NCBI RefSeq assembly: GCF_024448935.1
Contig: NZ_JAMOIE010000011.1
Coordinates: 1 to 64,000, forward strand
DNA length: 64,000 bases
Source: Stutzerimonas stutzeri
Lineage (GTDB): Bacteria; Pseudomonadota; Gammaproteobacteria; Pseudomonadales; Pseudomonadaceae
Direction of reading: 5' to 3'
Positions 35,955 to 45,104 of this stretch are shown piece after piece. The position numbers and the translations under genes are program-made. A model generated the notes under the pieces. It did no database searches, had not been told where the DNA came from, and saw only the letters and a list, made by a program, of their open reading frames with translations. Position 1 is the first letter of the stretch, and every line of letters begins with the position of its first letter.

Positions 35955-36737
35955 TCATGCTGCGCCCAACTCCCGGGAAATCGCCTGTGCGGTGTGCTGC
36001 AACTCATGCAGAAAGCGTTCCTGGGCCTGCGGACTGTCCATGACCGCCTCGGGACCGGAGAGGTTGATGGCCGCGACCACGTCAGCGAGGTGGTTACGGA
36101 TGCCGCAGGCGATGGCCGTGGAATAATCGGAGCGGTGCAGTACCCAGCCACGCCCGCGGTCTTCCTCGATGGTCTGCTGCAGCTCCGGCAGCGTCTTCGG
36201 CGCCGGCGGCGGATAGTCGTCGAGGCGCACGTGCAGGTAGAGGCTGTCCAGCGCCATCGGTGACAGGCCGGTCAGCAGGATACGCCCCATGGCGGTGCAG
36301 TGGCAGGGGATGCGCGTGCCAATGGGGATGTTCACCGACAGCCGCTGGGCGGCGAAGGCCCGGTAGATATAGAGGCTGTCGGTCTGCTCGCGGATGCTCA
36401 GGTGGCAGGACAGCGAGGTGCGGTCGCGCAGGGCGTTGAGGTGGGGCTGGGCGATGTCCACCAGGTCGCGGCTGGCCAGGTAGGCGAAGCCGTCGGAGAC
36501 CACCTGCGGCCCCAGTTCGTAGGTGTTCTTGGCGACCTTGCGCAGGTAGCCCATCTCGTTCAACGTATGCACGATGCGATAGATCGCCGACACGCTGACG
36601 CCGAGGCGCTCGGCGATCTCCTGGCTGCCGAGGGTGCGCTGGCGGGCGCCGAACATCTGCAGGATGCTCAGGCCCCGCTGCAGGGCGGGGACCCGGTAGT
36701 CGGTGTCGCGCTCCGCTGTTTCGTCATGCTGGTTCAT
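35955..36737 (-). CDS. IclR-family transcriptional regulator
   Basis: A 260-residue regulator with an N-terminal winged helix-turn-helix (VPALQRGLSILQMFG then EIAERLGVSVSAIYRIVHTL) and a C-terminal IclR effector domain (IPCHCTAMGRILLTGL). The ATG at 36737 is preceded by GGAGAG at 5 bases; a longer in-frame start lacks one. It converges on accA and lies downstream of, and co-oriented with, the mgd operon, which makes that operon or gmaS its likely target. Effector unknown. Confidence 0.88.
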   Translation of the reverse strand: MNQHDETAERDTDYRVPALQRGLSILQMFGARQRTLGSQEIAERLGVSVSAIYRIVHTLNEMGYLRKVAKNTYELGPQVVSDGFAYLASRDLVDIAQPHLNALRDRTSLSCHLSIREQTDSLYIYRAFAAQRLSVNIPIGTRIPCHCTAMGRILLTGLSPMALDSLYLHVRLDDYPPPAPKTLPELQQTIEEDRGRGWVLHRSDYSTAIACGIRNHLADVVAAINLSGPEAVMDSPQAQERFLHELQHTAQAISRELGAA

Positions 36738-36858
36738 CGGCGCTCTCCGGGAAAGAACAGCTTCAAGCGGCAAGCTTCAAGCTGCTAGTTAGTTAGAAGC
36801 AACTGTTGCGTAGTGCCTTTGCTTGAAGCTCGAAGCTCGAAGCTGGCCCGTGGCCGGC
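36738..36858. repeat. GAAGCTT-type extragenic repeat
   Basis: The 121-base gap between the IclR gene and the dehydrogenase gamma gene contains CAAGC/GAAGC motifs facing each other (CTTCAAGCGGCAAGCTTCAAGC at about 36760-36781 in part, and GCTTGAAGCTCGAAGCTCGA at 36821-36840). It can form a hairpin and resembles repeats common between Pseudomonas genes. Confidence 0.6.
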
Positions 36859-37539
36859 TCAGAGCAGGGCATCGATACCCGCCGGCCGGCCGTCGAACTC
36901 GGCCATGGCGTCGAGCAGCGCGTCCCAGAAATAGCTGGCCGACGCCCGGTCGCAGAGCAACTGCAGGCACGGCAGCTCGCCCAGGGGCGCGCTGATGACG
37001 ATGACGTTGATCCGCGCCGCCGAGGTCTGCGCCACCGAGCCGGGCGGGAAGGCCTCGGCACGCAGGTCGACGCCGCAGAGCTTGGCCATCACCGCACTGA
37101 CGTGTTCGCCGGTCAGCAGCAGCCAGGCGTGGCTGTCCTGGCGCGGCAGCAGATAGTTGGCGCCGTCGCCGAGCCGCCAGACGGCCTCTTCCTGCTGGAT
37201 GCGGCCGCCCGCGTCGCGCAGGCTGCCGAGCAGCAGGTATTCGCTGTGCGACAGGCGGGCGACCAGGCAGCCATCCTCCTGTGGCTGCGCCTGGTTCGGC
37301 CGGTCCGGCAGGCGATAGCTTCTGGCGCGCAGGTATTCGGCCGCGGCGTTGCCGCGAAAGCCGACCCGCGCCAGGTTGCTCAGGTCGATCAGCGCGCAGC
37401 GTTGCAGCTGCGCGCGCTCGTCGCCGTCGCCATGGCCGGCGACCACGGCGGCATGGCCCAGCTGGCCGAGCCGGGCACCGGCGTGGCGGGGGTACAGCGG
37501 GCTGCGCTCGCTGAAGTCTTGTGCTTGCAAAGTGGCCAT
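36859..37539 (-). CDS. mgdD: N-methylglutamate dehydrogenase subunit D / sarcosine-oxidase-gamma-like
   Basis: A 226-residue SoxG-like protein, GcvT/YgfZ-related (ALIDLSNLARVGFRG; LLTGEHVSAVMAKLCGVDLR). In the SoxBDAG family the gamma subunit supports assembly of the large complex. The ATG at 37539 follows the alpha stop by two bases. It is the last gene of the leftward purU-folD-mgdABCD operon. The assignment to N-methylglutamate rather than sarcosine rests on the neighbouring gmaS and mgsABC. Confidence 0.72.
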   Translation of the reverse strand: MATLQAQDFSERSPLYPRHAGARLGQLGHAAVVAGHGDGDERAQLQRCALIDLSNLARVGFRGNAAAEYLRARSYRLPDRPNQAQPQEDGCLVARLSHSEYLLLGSLRDAGGRIQQEEAVWRLGDGANYLLPRQDSHAWLLLTGEHVSAVMAKLCGVDLRAEAFPPGSVAQTSAARINVIVISAPLGELPCLQLLCDRASASYFWDALLDAMAEFDGRPAGIDALL

Positions 37540-37541
37540 GC

Positions 37542-40445
37542 TCACAGCTCCTGGCGTTGGTTGTGCGGGTCGAAGAAGGGCAGGTCGACCACCGTGGCCT
37601 GCACCACTTCGCCGCCCTCGACCCGGATCGGGATGTGGCTGCCCGGGCTGCTCTGCTCGCTGGCCACGTAGGCCAGGCCGATGATCTGGTCGAGGGTGCG
37701 CGAGTATTCGCAGGAGGTGACGCTGCCACTGATGGCATCGCCGTCGAGCACCAGGTGGCCTTCCAGCGGTTTGCTCGAATCCTTGGGCAGGCTGAAGCCG
37801 ACCAGCTTGCGTTTGAGCGGCTGGGCTTCGAGGATCTGCACCGAGCGCTTGCCGACGAAGAACGGCTTGCTGCGGGCGATGGTCCAGCCCATGTCGATTT
37901 CGGCGGGATGGGTCATGCCGTCGGTGTCCTGGCCGATGATCACGTGGCCCTTTTCCAGGCGCAGCAGGCGCTGACTCTCGACGCCGAAGGGGCGGATGTC
38001 GAGGGCGCGTCCGGCCTGCATCAGCGCATCCCACAGCGCCTCGCCGTAGCGCGCAGGGATATGGATCTCGTAGCCCAGCTCGCCGACGAAACCGACCCGC
38101 AGCAGCCGCGCCGGAATACCGGCCACCGTGCCCTGGCGCACGCCGAGATAGGGGAAGCCCTCGGCCGAGAGATCGACGTCGCTGCACAGCCTAGCCAGCA
38201 CCTTGCGTGAGTCCGGCCCGGCCAGATTGACCGCGGCCAGCGCGGCGGTGACGTTGGTGACGTCGACGTCCAGGCGCCACTGCGCGTTCCACTTGAGCAT
38301 CTGCTGGTAGAGGCGATCGACCCCGCTGGTGGTGGCGGTGACGTAGAAGTGGTTCGGCGCGAAGCGCGCGCAGACGCCGTCGTCGATCACCACGCCGTGT
38401 TCGTTGGTCATCAGCGCGTAGCGCGAGCGGCCCACCGGCTGCTTGGCGAAGGCGAAGGTGTAGAGGCGTTCGAGCAGCTCGGCGGCGTCCGGGCCGCGCA
38501 CGTCGAGGCCGCCGAGGGTGGCGACGTCGATCAGGCCGACCTTCTGCCGCACGTGCAGCGCTTCTTCCTGCATGCAGCGCTCGCGGTCCTCGGCCTTGCC
38601 ATAGTAGGCCGGGCGCTGCCAGACGCCGGCGGGCATCATCTTCGCGCCGGCTTCCAGGTGCCGCTGGTGCATGGGTGTCTGCCGGTAGGGGTCGAAGCCG
38701 CGCCCGGCGACGTGGGCGAGCTTTTCCGCGACGAATGGCGGCCGCGCGGTGGTCACCCCGGTCTCGCTGACGCTGCGGCCGGTGGCCCTGGCCACCAGGC
38801 GGGCGGTGGGCAGCGCCGAATGGCGGCCCTGGGACGGGCCCATGCCGACGGTGGAGAAGCGCTTGACCAGTTGCACGTCGCGATAACCGTGGCGGGTGGC
38901 GTTGACGATGTCGCGCACCTGCAGGTCCTCGTCGAAGTCGACGAAATCCTTGCCGTCCGGATGGGGGAAGATCGGCCAGTCGAAATTGACCCTCGGCTCA
39001 GCGGCGAAGATCGCCTCCGCGCTGCCGCCCAGGCCCAGGCGCCCAGTGGCGCCGCCAGCGGCCCGCGCGCCGTCGAGCAGCACGTTGTCCAGGGCGTGCA
39101 GGCCGTTCACCGAGCCGGCGACGTCCAGCCGCTGCGGCAGGTCGCTGAGGCTGAAGGCGGCCTGGGCGTCATCGTAGGCCAGTTTGCCACCGGCCTGGCA
39201 CAGCAACTGGTAGACCGGCATGTAACCGGCGGACATGCACAGCAGGTCGCACTCGATGCGCTGGCTGTCGCTGCCGACCTGGCCCTCGCCGATGATCCGG
39301 CGCACGTCGACGCCGCTGACGTGACGCATGCCCTTGGCGTGCAGCGCTTCGTAGACGGCATGCCCCGGCAGGTGGGGGATGCCGTGGGTCTGCAGGGCGG
39401 TGACCAGCAGGCCATCGGCGGGGGCGGCGCGCATGTCGACGACCGCGGCGACGGCCACGCCCGCCTCGTGCAGGTCGAGTGCGGCTAGATAGCCATCGTC
39501 ATTGCCGGTCAGGATCACCGCACGGTTGCCCGGCTTCACCGCGTAGAGCTTCATCAGTCGCTGGGCGGCGCTGGTGAGCAGGATGCCGGGCAGGTCGTTG
39601 TTGCGGAACACCACCGGCTGGTCGAAGGCGCCGGCGGCCACGATGCACTCCCTGGCGCGCACCTTGTACAGCCGCGTGCCCTGGATCACCGGCAGGAAGT
39701 TGTCGACGAACCAGGCGTTGCAGGTGGCCTCCGTGAGGATGCGGATGTTCGGGTGCCGTTCCACGGCCTCTACCAGCCGCTCGCGCAGCGCCCCGGCGCG
39801 TACGCCTTCGAGGTCGAAGCGCGCCCAGGCCAGGGCGCCGCCGAGGTAGGGCTGCTGCTCGACGAGCAGCACCTTGGCACCGGTGTTGGCGGCATGCAGC
39901 GCGGCGCTGAGCCCTGCCGGCCCGGCGCCGACCACCGCGACGTCGACGAAGAGAAAGGCCTTGTCGTGGTACTCCGGCTGGAATTTCAGGTTCAGCACGC
40001 CGAGGCCGGCCTTCTTGCGGATGATCGGTTCCCAGACCTTCCAGATGCCTTGGGGCTTGTAGAAGGAACGGTAATAGAAGCCGACCGGCATGAAGCGCGA
40101 GAAATGCCCGAGCAGGGCATCGCGGTCGCTGTCCAGGGAGCCGGCGAAGTTCTGCCCGCCGACCTCGAGGCCCTCGGCGAGCGCCTGCATGTCGGCCAGC
40201 GCGTTGGGCTCGTCGGGCAACTGCACCAGGGTATTGGCGTCCTGCCCGGCCAGGGTGAGGGGCCCGCGCGGACGGTGGTACTTGAACGAGCGCGACATCA
40301 GCCAGCGGCCGTTGGCGAGCAGCGCACTGGCGATGCTGTCGCCCTGCAGGCCCTGGTAGGACTTGCCGTCGAAGCTGAAGGCCAGCGGCCGCTCGCGGTC
40401 GATCAGCAGGCCCATGGGCGCGGGCAGGCGGTTGAAGGCCGTCAT
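37542..40445 (-). CDS. mgdC: N-methylglutamate dehydrogenase subunit C / sarcosine-oxidase-alpha-like
   Basis: A 967-residue SoxA-like subunit. Residues 1-100 are a ferredoxin-like domain (YQGLQGDSIASALLANGRW). Residues about 165-520 form a dinucleotide-binding domain (VAVVGAGPAGLSAALHAANT). The last ~370 residues form a GcvT-like tetrahydrofolate domain (PFGVESQRLLRLEKGH). The product should be the oxidised imine, passed to THF as 5,10-methylene-THF. Its ATG overlaps the delta-subunit stop by four bases. Sarcosine oxidase is the alternative reading, since the families are homologous. Confidence 0.78.
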   Translation of the reverse strand: MTAFNRLPAPMGLLIDRERPLAFSFDGKSYQGLQGDSIASALLANGRWLMSRSFKYHRPRGPLTLAGQDANTLVQLPDEPNALADMQALAEGLEVGGQNFAGSLDSDRDALLGHFSRFMPVGFYYRSFYKPQGIWKVWEPIIRKKAGLGVLNLKFQPEYHDKAFLFVDVAVVGAGPAGLSAALHAANTGAKVLLVEQQPYLGGALAWARFDLEGVRAGALRERLVEAVERHPNIRILTEATCNAWFVDNFLPVIQGTRLYKVRARECIVAAGAFDQPVVFRNNDLPGILLTSAAQRLMKLYAVKPGNRAVILTGNDDGYLAALDLHEAGVAVAAVVDMRAAPADGLLVTALQTHGIPHLPGHAVYEALHAKGMRHVSGVDVRRIIGEGQVGSDSQRIECDLLCMSAGYMPVYQLLCQAGGKLAYDDAQAAFSLSDLPQRLDVAGSVNGLHALDNVLLDGARAAGGATGRLGLGGSAEAIFAAEPRVNFDWPIFPHPDGKDFVDFDEDLQVRDIVNATRHGYRDVQLVKRFSTVGMGPSQGRHSALPTARLVARATGRSVSETGVTTARPPFVAEKLAHVAGRGFDPYRQTPMHQRHLEAGAKMMPAGVWQRPAYYGKAEDRERCMQEEALHVRQKVGLIDVATLGGLDVRGPDAAELLERLYTFAFAKQPVGRSRYALMTNEHGVVIDDGVCARFAPNHFYVTATTSGVDRLYQQMLKWNAQWRLDVDVTNVTAALAAVNLAGPDSRKVLARLCSDVDLSAEGFPYLGVRQGTVAGIPARLLRVGFVGELGYEIHIPARYGEALWDALMQAGRALDIRPFGVESQRLLRLEKGHVIIGQDTDGMTHPAEIDMGWTIARSKPFFVGKRSVQILEAQPLKRKLVGFSLPKDSSKPLEGHLVLDGDAISGSVTSCEYSRTLDQIIGLAYVASEQSSPGSHIPIRVEGGEVVQATVVDLPFFDPHNQRQEL

Positions 40446-40750
40446 GCGACCACCTCCTGCCGCGCTGCCGGCTGGGCGAAGTCGACGCGGCGGTCGAAGA
40501 GCTCCTTCGGGTCGAAGGTCCGGATGATCTCGTCGCTGACGGTATGGCGCTCGGCGAGGAACCAGTAGCTGGAGGCGTTGTGCAGCCACCACTCGGTCAC
40601 CACGCCGGCGCGGTTGTCGCAGTTGAACACGTAATCGGCCCACTCGGCATCGCTGCAGGCCTGCGGGTCGGGCATCTGCCTGAGCTCGCCGCCGTAAGTG
40701 AATTCGCTGATGTTGCGCGGGCCGTTCAGGGGGCAGGGCATGATCTTCAT
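40442..40750 (-). CDS. mgdB: N-methylglutamate dehydrogenase subunit B / sarcosine-oxidase-delta-like
   Basis: A 102-residue SoxD-like subunit. Sarcosine oxidase delta proteins start with a zinc site of the form CPxCGxR; here the motif reads MPCPLNGPRNISEF, so the second cysteine is replaced by Asn. The remainder (CDNRAGVVTEWWLHNASSYW) fits the family. The ATG at 40750 has AAGGAG 7 bases upstream. The loss of a zinc ligand supports the methylglutamate-dehydrogenase branch but does not prove it. A REP-like hairpin separates it from mgdA. Confidence 0.72.
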   Translation of the reverse strand: MKIMPCPLNGPRNISEFTYGGELRQMPDPQACSDAEWADYVFNCDNRAGVVTEWWLHNASSYWFLAERHTVSDEIIRTFDPKELFDRRVDFAQPAARQEVVA

Positions 40751-40790
40751 GGTTGACTCCTTGGCAAGCAAGGCTGGGTAAGCGGTAAGC

Positions 40791-40877
40791 ATAGGAGCCA
40801 GCTTGCTGGCGATTGCGGCGATGCGGGCAACGCTGGGAGGCGGCTGACGCCGTGATCGCGAGCAAGCTCGCTCCTAC
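40791..40877. repeat. REP-like inverted repeat between mgdA and mgdB
   Basis: TAGGAGCCAGCTTGCTGGCGAT faces ATCGCGAGCAAGCTCGCTCCTA across about 45 bases (each slightly imperfect). This is the common Pseudomonas REP type. It falls inside an operon, so it may stabilise the upstream message or uncouple subunit levels. Confidence 0.65.
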
Positions 40878-40901
40878 ATGAAAGAATCCGGTGCGTCGTC
40901 A

Positions 40902-42143
40902 TCAGTGGCTGGCCGCCGTGGCGCCCATCTCGTTGACCTGCCGGAAGCGCGAGAAGCGTTCCAGGGCGAAGGGACGGATGAGCTCCGGGACCTTGCCGCC
41001 GCTGGCGACCAGTTCGGCCATGGTCTTGCCGCAGATCGGCGTGGCCTTGAAGCCCCAGGTGCCCCAGCCGGCGTCCAGGTAGTAGTTCTCCAGCGGCGAC
41101 AGCCCCATGATCGGGCTGTAGTCGGGCGTCATGTCGGTGATGCCGGCCCACTGGCGCATCAGCCTGGCGTTGGCGAGGAACGGGAACATCTCGATGGCAT
41201 GGGCCAGCAGGCCCTCCTTGAGCTCCAGGGTCGAGCGGGTGTTGTACAGCGGGTAGGGGTCCGAACCGCCGCCGATCACCACCTCGCCGCGACCGGTCTG
41301 CTGCACATAGCAGTGCAGCGCCGAGGAGCTCACCAGCGGATCGAGGAAGGGCTTGAACGGCTGAGTCACCATCGCCTGCAGCGGGTAGCTGTGGATCGGC
41401 GCGCGGATGCCCAGCTTGTTCATCAGCAGCGAGCTGTAGCCGGCGATGGCCTGCACCGCGCAACCGCACTTCACGGTGCCACGGTTGGTCTTCACCGCGG
41501 CGACACGGCCGTTCTCGACCACGAAGTCCTGCACCTCGGTCAACTGGTGAATTTCCACCCCGCGCTTGGCCGCCTGCTTGGCGTAGCCCCAGGCCACGGC
41601 GTCGTGGCGCGCGGTGGCACCGTCGATATGCCAGAGGCCGGCGAGCACCGGCAGGTGGCCGGGGTCGAGGTTGAGCGTCGGCACCAGTTCGCGGATCTGC
41701 TGGCGGTCGATCATCTCGGTGCGGCCGCCGAAGTGCTTGTTCACCTCGGCGCGCTGGCGGAAGGCGCGCACCGTCGCGTCGGTGTGGGCGAGGGTCAGCT
41801 GGCCGCGCTCGGAATACATGATGTTGAAGTCGAACTCGTTGGAGAGCGCCTTGAACAGCTTCACCGACTCGGTATAGAAGCGCACACCTTCGCTGGTGAG
41901 GTAGTTCGAGCGGATCACCGCGGTGTTGCGCGCGGTGTTGCCGCCACCGAGATACGCCTTCTCCAGCACCGCGACGTTGGTCACGCCGTGGTACCTGGCC
42001 AGGTAGTAGGCGGTGGCCAGGCCGTGGCCGCCACCACCGATGATCACCACGTCGTAGCTGTCCTTGAGTTCCTTCGGCGCCGGCAGGTCGACTTCCGCCG
42101 GGTACTCCGAGGACAGACCGTACTTCAGCAGGCTGAACGGCAT
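40902..42143 (-). CDS. mgdA: N-methylglutamate dehydrogenase subunit A / sarcosine-oxidase-beta-like
   Basis: A 413-residue FAD-dependent amine dehydrogenase, the catalytic subunit. The FAD-binding motif is [18 protein letters not shown] (residues 32-49). His180 in [12 protein letters not shown] corresponds to the histidine carrying covalent FMN in sarcosine oxidase beta. The C-terminus has [16 protein letters not shown]. It would oxidise N-methylglutamate to glutamate and a THF-bound C1 unit. The ATG at 42143 follows GGAGGAGG and lies 19 bases inside the folD end. Confidence 0.8.
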   Translation of the reverse strand: MPFSLLKYGLSSEYPAEVDLPAPKELKDSYDVVIIGGGGHGLATAYYLARYHGVTNVAVLEKAYLGGGNTARNTAVIRSNYLTSEGVRFYTESVKLFKALSNEFDFNIMYSERGQLTLAHTDATVRAFRQRAEVNKHFGGRTEMIDRQQIRELVPTLNLDPGHLPVLAGLWHIDGATARHDAVAWGYAKQAAKRGVEIHQLTEVQDFVVENGRVAAVKTNRGTVKCGCAVQAIAGYSSLLMNKLGIRAPIHSYPLQAMVTQPFKPFLDPLVSSSALHCYVQQTGRGEVVIGGGSDPYPLYNTRSTLELKEGLLAHAIEMFPFLANARLMRQWAGITDMTPDYSPIMGLSPLENYYLDAGWGTWGFKATPICGKTMAELVASGGKVPELIRPFALERFSRFRQVNEMGATAASH

Positions 42144-43048
42144 GCTGCCTCCTCCGCGGCCGTGGCGGCCGACGCGTGCGCACGCTGCTGGCGGGCAGCG
42201 GTCAGGGTGTTCTGCATCAGCATGGCGATGGTCATCGGACCGACGCCGCCCGGCACCGGGGTGATCGCCGAGGCCACGGGCAGGGCGCTGGCGTAGTCGA
42301 CGTCGCCGACCAGCCGGGTGCGGCCATCTTCTTCGATGCGGTTGATGCCGACATCGATCACCACCGCGCCGGGCTTGAGCCAGCTGGCGTCGATCATCCG
42401 TGGCCGGCCGACCGCGGCGACCACGATGTCGGCCTGGCGGCACAGGCGCTGCGGGTCCTGGCTGCGCGAATGCAGCAGGGTCACCGTGCAGTCGGCCTGC
42501 AGCAGCAGCGCCGCCATCGGCTTGCCGACGATGTTCGAGCGGCCGATCACCACCGCGTGCTTGCCGCGCAGGCCGCCGAGGGTGTCGCGCAGCAGGCGCA
42601 TGCAGCCGGCCGGGGTGCAGGGGGTGAGCACATCGCGGCCCTGGCTGAGGCCGCCGACGTTCTCGCTGTGGAAGCCGTCGACGTCCTTGGCCGGATCGAC
42701 GGCCTGCAAGACGCGGGTTTCGTCGATGTGCGCCGGCAGCGGCAGTTGCACCAGAATGCCGTGCACCTCGGCATCGGCATTCAGTTCGGCGATCAGCGCC
42801 AGCACCTGCTCGGCGCTGGCATCGGCCGGCAGCCGGTGCTCCAGCGAGCGGATGCCCACCTCGCCGGCGCGCAGCACCTTGTTGCGCACGTAGACGTGGC
42901 TGGCCGGGTCGTCGCCGACCAGCACCACCGCCAGCGCCGGCTGGATGCCTTCGGCGGCGAGCAGGGCGACGTCGGCCGCCACTTCGGCGAGGACCTTCGC
43001 CGAGACGGCCTTGCCGTCGATGAGTTTGTCGCAAGTCGGGCTGTTCAC
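42125..43048 (-). CDS. folD: Methylenetetrahydrofolate dehydrogenase/cyclohydrolase
   Basis: A 307-residue bifunctional enzyme converting 5,10-methylene-THF to 10-formyl-THF. Signatures: the catalytic-lysine segment [28 protein letters not shown], and [16 protein letters not shown]. The GTG start at 43048 overlaps the purU stop. A folD copy within this operon links dehydrogenase-made methylene-THF to PurU. The final ~20 residues overlap mgdA and are not conserved in FolD. Confidence 0.92.
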   Translation of the reverse strand: MNSPTCDKLIDGKAVSAKVLAEVAADVALLAAEGIQPALAVVLVGDDPASHVYVRNKVLRAGEVGIRSLEHRLPADASAEQVLALIAELNADAEVHGILVQLPLPAHIDETRVLQAVDPAKDVDGFHSENVGGLSQGRDVLTPCTPAGCMRLLRDTLGGLRGKHAVVIGRSNIVGKPMAALLLQADCTVTLLHSRSQDPQRLCRQADIVVAAVGRPRMIDASWLKPGAVVIDVGINRIEEDGRTRLVGDVDYASALPVASAITPVPGGVGPMTIAMLMQNTLTAARQQRAHASAATAAEEAACRSAC

Positions 43049-43911
43049 CGGAAGATCACCGTCTTGTCGTGGTTGAGGAAGACGCGGTGCTGCAGGTGGT
43101 ACTTGACCGCCTTGGAGAGCGCCACGGTTTCGGTGTCGCGACCGATGTTCACCAGGTCGTCGGGCTTGTAGGCATGGTCGACGCGCTGCACCTGCTGCTC
43201 GATGATCGGGCCTTCGTCGAGGTCGGAGGTGACGTAGTGGGCGGTGGCGCCGATCAGCTTCACGCCACGCTCGAAGGCCTGGTGGTACGGCTTGGCGCCC
43301 TTGAAGCCGGGCAGGAACGAATGGTGGATGTTGATCGCGCGGCCCGAGAGTTGCTTGCACAGGTCGTCGGAGAGGATCTGCATGTAGCGCGCCAGCACCA
43401 CCAGCTCGGTTTCGGTCTCGTCGACGACCTTCATCAGCTCGGCTTCCTGGCGGGCCTTGGTTTCCTTGGTCACCGGCAGGTAGATGAAGCGGATGCCCTC
43501 GCGCTCGGCCATCGGTCGCAGGTCCAGGTGGTTGGAAACGATGGCGGTGATCTGCATGTCCATCTCGCCCTTGTGATAGCGATACAGCAGGTCGTTCAGG
43601 CAATGGTCGAATTTGCTCACCATCAGCAGAACCCGCATCGGGCGGGCCGTGCTGTGCAGTTCCCAAGTCATGTCGAAGTCGTTGGCGACGGCGACGAAGC
43701 CCTGTTCGATGCTGGCGATGTCGCCTTCCAGGCCGGCATTGAAGCGAAACACCGCGCGCATGAAGAACCGACCGCTGAACTCATCGTCGAATTGCGCCAT
43801 TTCACTGATGTAGCAACCGTTGGCGGAGAGGAAGGACGTCACCGCGGCGACGATGCCCGAGGTGGCCGGGCAGCTGACCTTGATGATGAAGTGATCCTGT
43901 GCGTGTTGCAT
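43045..43911 (-). CDS. purU: Formyltetrahydrofolate deformylase
   Basis: A 288-residue enzyme that hydrolyses 10-formyl-THF to formate and THF. It has an N-terminal ACT domain ([20 protein letters not shown]) and a C-terminal formyltransferase fold ([17 protein letters not shown], with catalytic His and Asp at [16 protein letters not shown]). First gene of the leftward operon; it would recycle THF as demethylation releases C1 units. PurU genes also accompany sarcosine oxidase operons. Confidence 0.93.
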   Translation of the reverse strand: MQHAQDHFIIKVSCPATSGIVAAVTSFLSANGCYISEMAQFDDEFSGRFFMRAVFRFNAGLEGDIASIEQGFVAVANDFDMTWELHSTARPMRVLLMVSKFDHCLNDLLYRYHKGEMDMQITAIVSNHLDLRPMAEREGIRFIYLPVTKETKARQEAELMKVVDETETELVVLARYMQILSDDLCKQLSGRAINIHHSFLPGFKGAKPYHQAFERGVKLIGATAHYVTSDLDEGPIIEQQVQRVDHAYKPDDLVNIGRDTETVALSKAVKYHLQHRVFLNHDKTVIFR

Positions 43912-44252
43912 GTCTAGTCCTCGAGGGGGTAGAGGCAGAAGGCAAGTGCAATGTTCGTGGGTGAACAGTCTGTTCAGGTGCGAATATTTTTAACTGATGG
44001 GAATATATCTTTCGCTTGATTGGTTTTATAAGCGAACGGATTCTTAAGGTCTATACATCTAGGAAAAAAATATCGCAGCAGGAAATTCTTCGCGGATCGG
44101 ATCCGGGAGCGAAGAGGGGCGGTGGGGCTTGAGGCGGGGAGGGTCAGGCAAGTAGGACGGGTGCAACCCGCCGACGGGCGCCGTCCTGAGGCATGTCCGG
44201 TGGGTTGCACGCGCCCTACGACCGGCAGAGTTCAGGCGTTCCAGCCCAGGCC
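43912..44252. promoter_or_regulatory. Control region upstream of purU-folD-mgd operon
   Basis: This 341-base gap contains a perfect 7-1-7 palindrome (TGAACAG-T-CTGTTCA, 43962-43976) 51 bases before purU. An AT-rich tract follows at about 43977-44085, unlike the flanking GC-rich genes and suited to a promoter, and then an extragenic palindrome at 44152-44219. I found no sigma-54 match on the leftward strand here. Confidence 0.5.
44152..44219. repeat. GGGTGCAACCCGC-type extragenic palindrome, copy 1
   Basis: The arms GTAGGACGGGTGCAACCCGCC (44152-44172, written in 21; core GGGTGCAACCCGC) and its near-complement at 44199-44219 enclose a 26-base spacer. The same element, with perfect arms, occurs at 53924-53994. 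Confidence 0.7.
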
Positions 44253-44852
44253 CTAATCCTTGTCGTAGTTCATGATCGAGAGCAGGCGGATCGGCACTTC
44301 GACCAGCTTCTCCGGCCCATGCGGGACTTCGCCGTCGAAGGTCAGGCTGTCGCCGGCGTGCATCGAGTAGAGCAGGTTGCCGTGGCGATAGATCAGTTCG
44401 CCTTCGAGCAGGTGAACGAACTCGGTGCCCGGATGGGAGAAAGTGGGGAACTCCTCGCTGGCATCGTCCATGGTGATCATGTAGGCCTCGAAGCTCTTCT
44501 TCGGCCCGCGGGTATGGTTCAGCAGATGGTAGGTGTGGCCTTTCTCGGTGCCGCGGCGCACCACTTCCATGCCTTCGCCCTGTTTGACCAGGAGGGCCCC
44601 GCTGCCTTGCTGGTCGTACTGGCTGAACAGCTTGGACATCGGCATGCCGAGCACGTCGCACAGGCGGCTGAGGGAATCCAGGCTGGTGGAGACCTGGGCG
44701 TTCTCGATCTTGCTCAGCATGCCCTGGCTGATGCCGGCGATGCGGGCCACGTCGGCGATTTTCAGGCCCTGGGCTTGGCGCTGGCGCTTGAGTTGAATGC
44801 CGAGGTACTGCTCGAGTTTGAGGCGGGGCGGTGTATCGGTCGATTGGGTCAT
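44253..44852 (-). CDS. XRE-cupin transcriptional regulator
   Basis: A 199-residue regulator: helix-turn-helix at residues about 15-70 (LKIADVARIAGISQGMLSKIE) and a C-terminal cupin domain (about 110-195; HPGTEFVHLLEGELIYRHG, MHAGDSLTFDGEVPHG). The ATG at 44852 is preferred over a GTG 14 codons earlier, which has no ribosome site. It is divergent from gmaS and upstream of purU, so it could control both. PuuR/SutR-type relatives often sense amines or metabolites; the ligand here is unknown. Confidence 0.87.
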   Translation of the reverse strand: MTQSTDTPPRLKLEQYLGIQLKRQRQAQGLKIADVARIAGISQGMLSKIENAQVSTSLDSLSRLCDVLGMPMSKLFSQYDQQGSGALLVKQGEGMEVVRRGTEKGHTYHLLNHTRGPKKSFEAYMITMDDASEEFPTFSHPGTEFVHLLEGELIYRHGNLLYSMHAGDSLTFDGEVPHGPEKLVEVPIRLLSIMNYDKD

Positions 44853-45023
44853 TGGGTCTGCGCGATTTTGGTTCTTGAAATATATGTCTCGCACCAGGAA
44901 TTAGCAGGCTCCTGGGCCATGGCGGGGTTCCGGGCGGTGCGAATTTTCCACTTATGAAAACATCTTTCCTCCTTATATAGAACAAACGGGTTTCACGGCG
45001 TGTTTCGGTTCCCATGGGCAGGT

Positions 45024-45039
45024 TGGCAAGCGCCTTGCA
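45024..45039 (+). promoter_or_regulatory. Sigma-54 promoter of gmaS-mgsABC
   Basis: TGGCAAGCGCCTTGCA matches the -24/-12 consensus TGGCACGNNNNTTGCW at all fixed positions but one, with the GG and GC doublets correctly spaced. It lies 65 bases before the gmaS ATG. It implies an NtrC-like activator, fitting a nitrogen-assimilation role. Confidence 0.75.
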
Positions 45040-45104
45040 TTTCCTAATGCGAAAATTAATTTCCTTTGCGGAATATATGCAGCCCCACCAAGGAGCGAAT
45101 CACG

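Noticed and set aside
37281-39488. Rightward frames within mgdC and mgdD
   Set aside because: High GC content keeps all frames open; the leftward frames carry the domain motifs.
36859-42143. Annotating the SoxBDAG-like genes as sarcosine oxidase for glycine betaine breakdown
   Set aside because: No glyA, betaine demethylase or dimethylglycine genes are near, whereas gmaS and mgsABC are adjacent. Kept as the alternative in the gene entries.
43912-44252. A sigma-54 promoter for purU
   Set aside because: No GC/GG doublets at the required spacing were found on the leftward strand.
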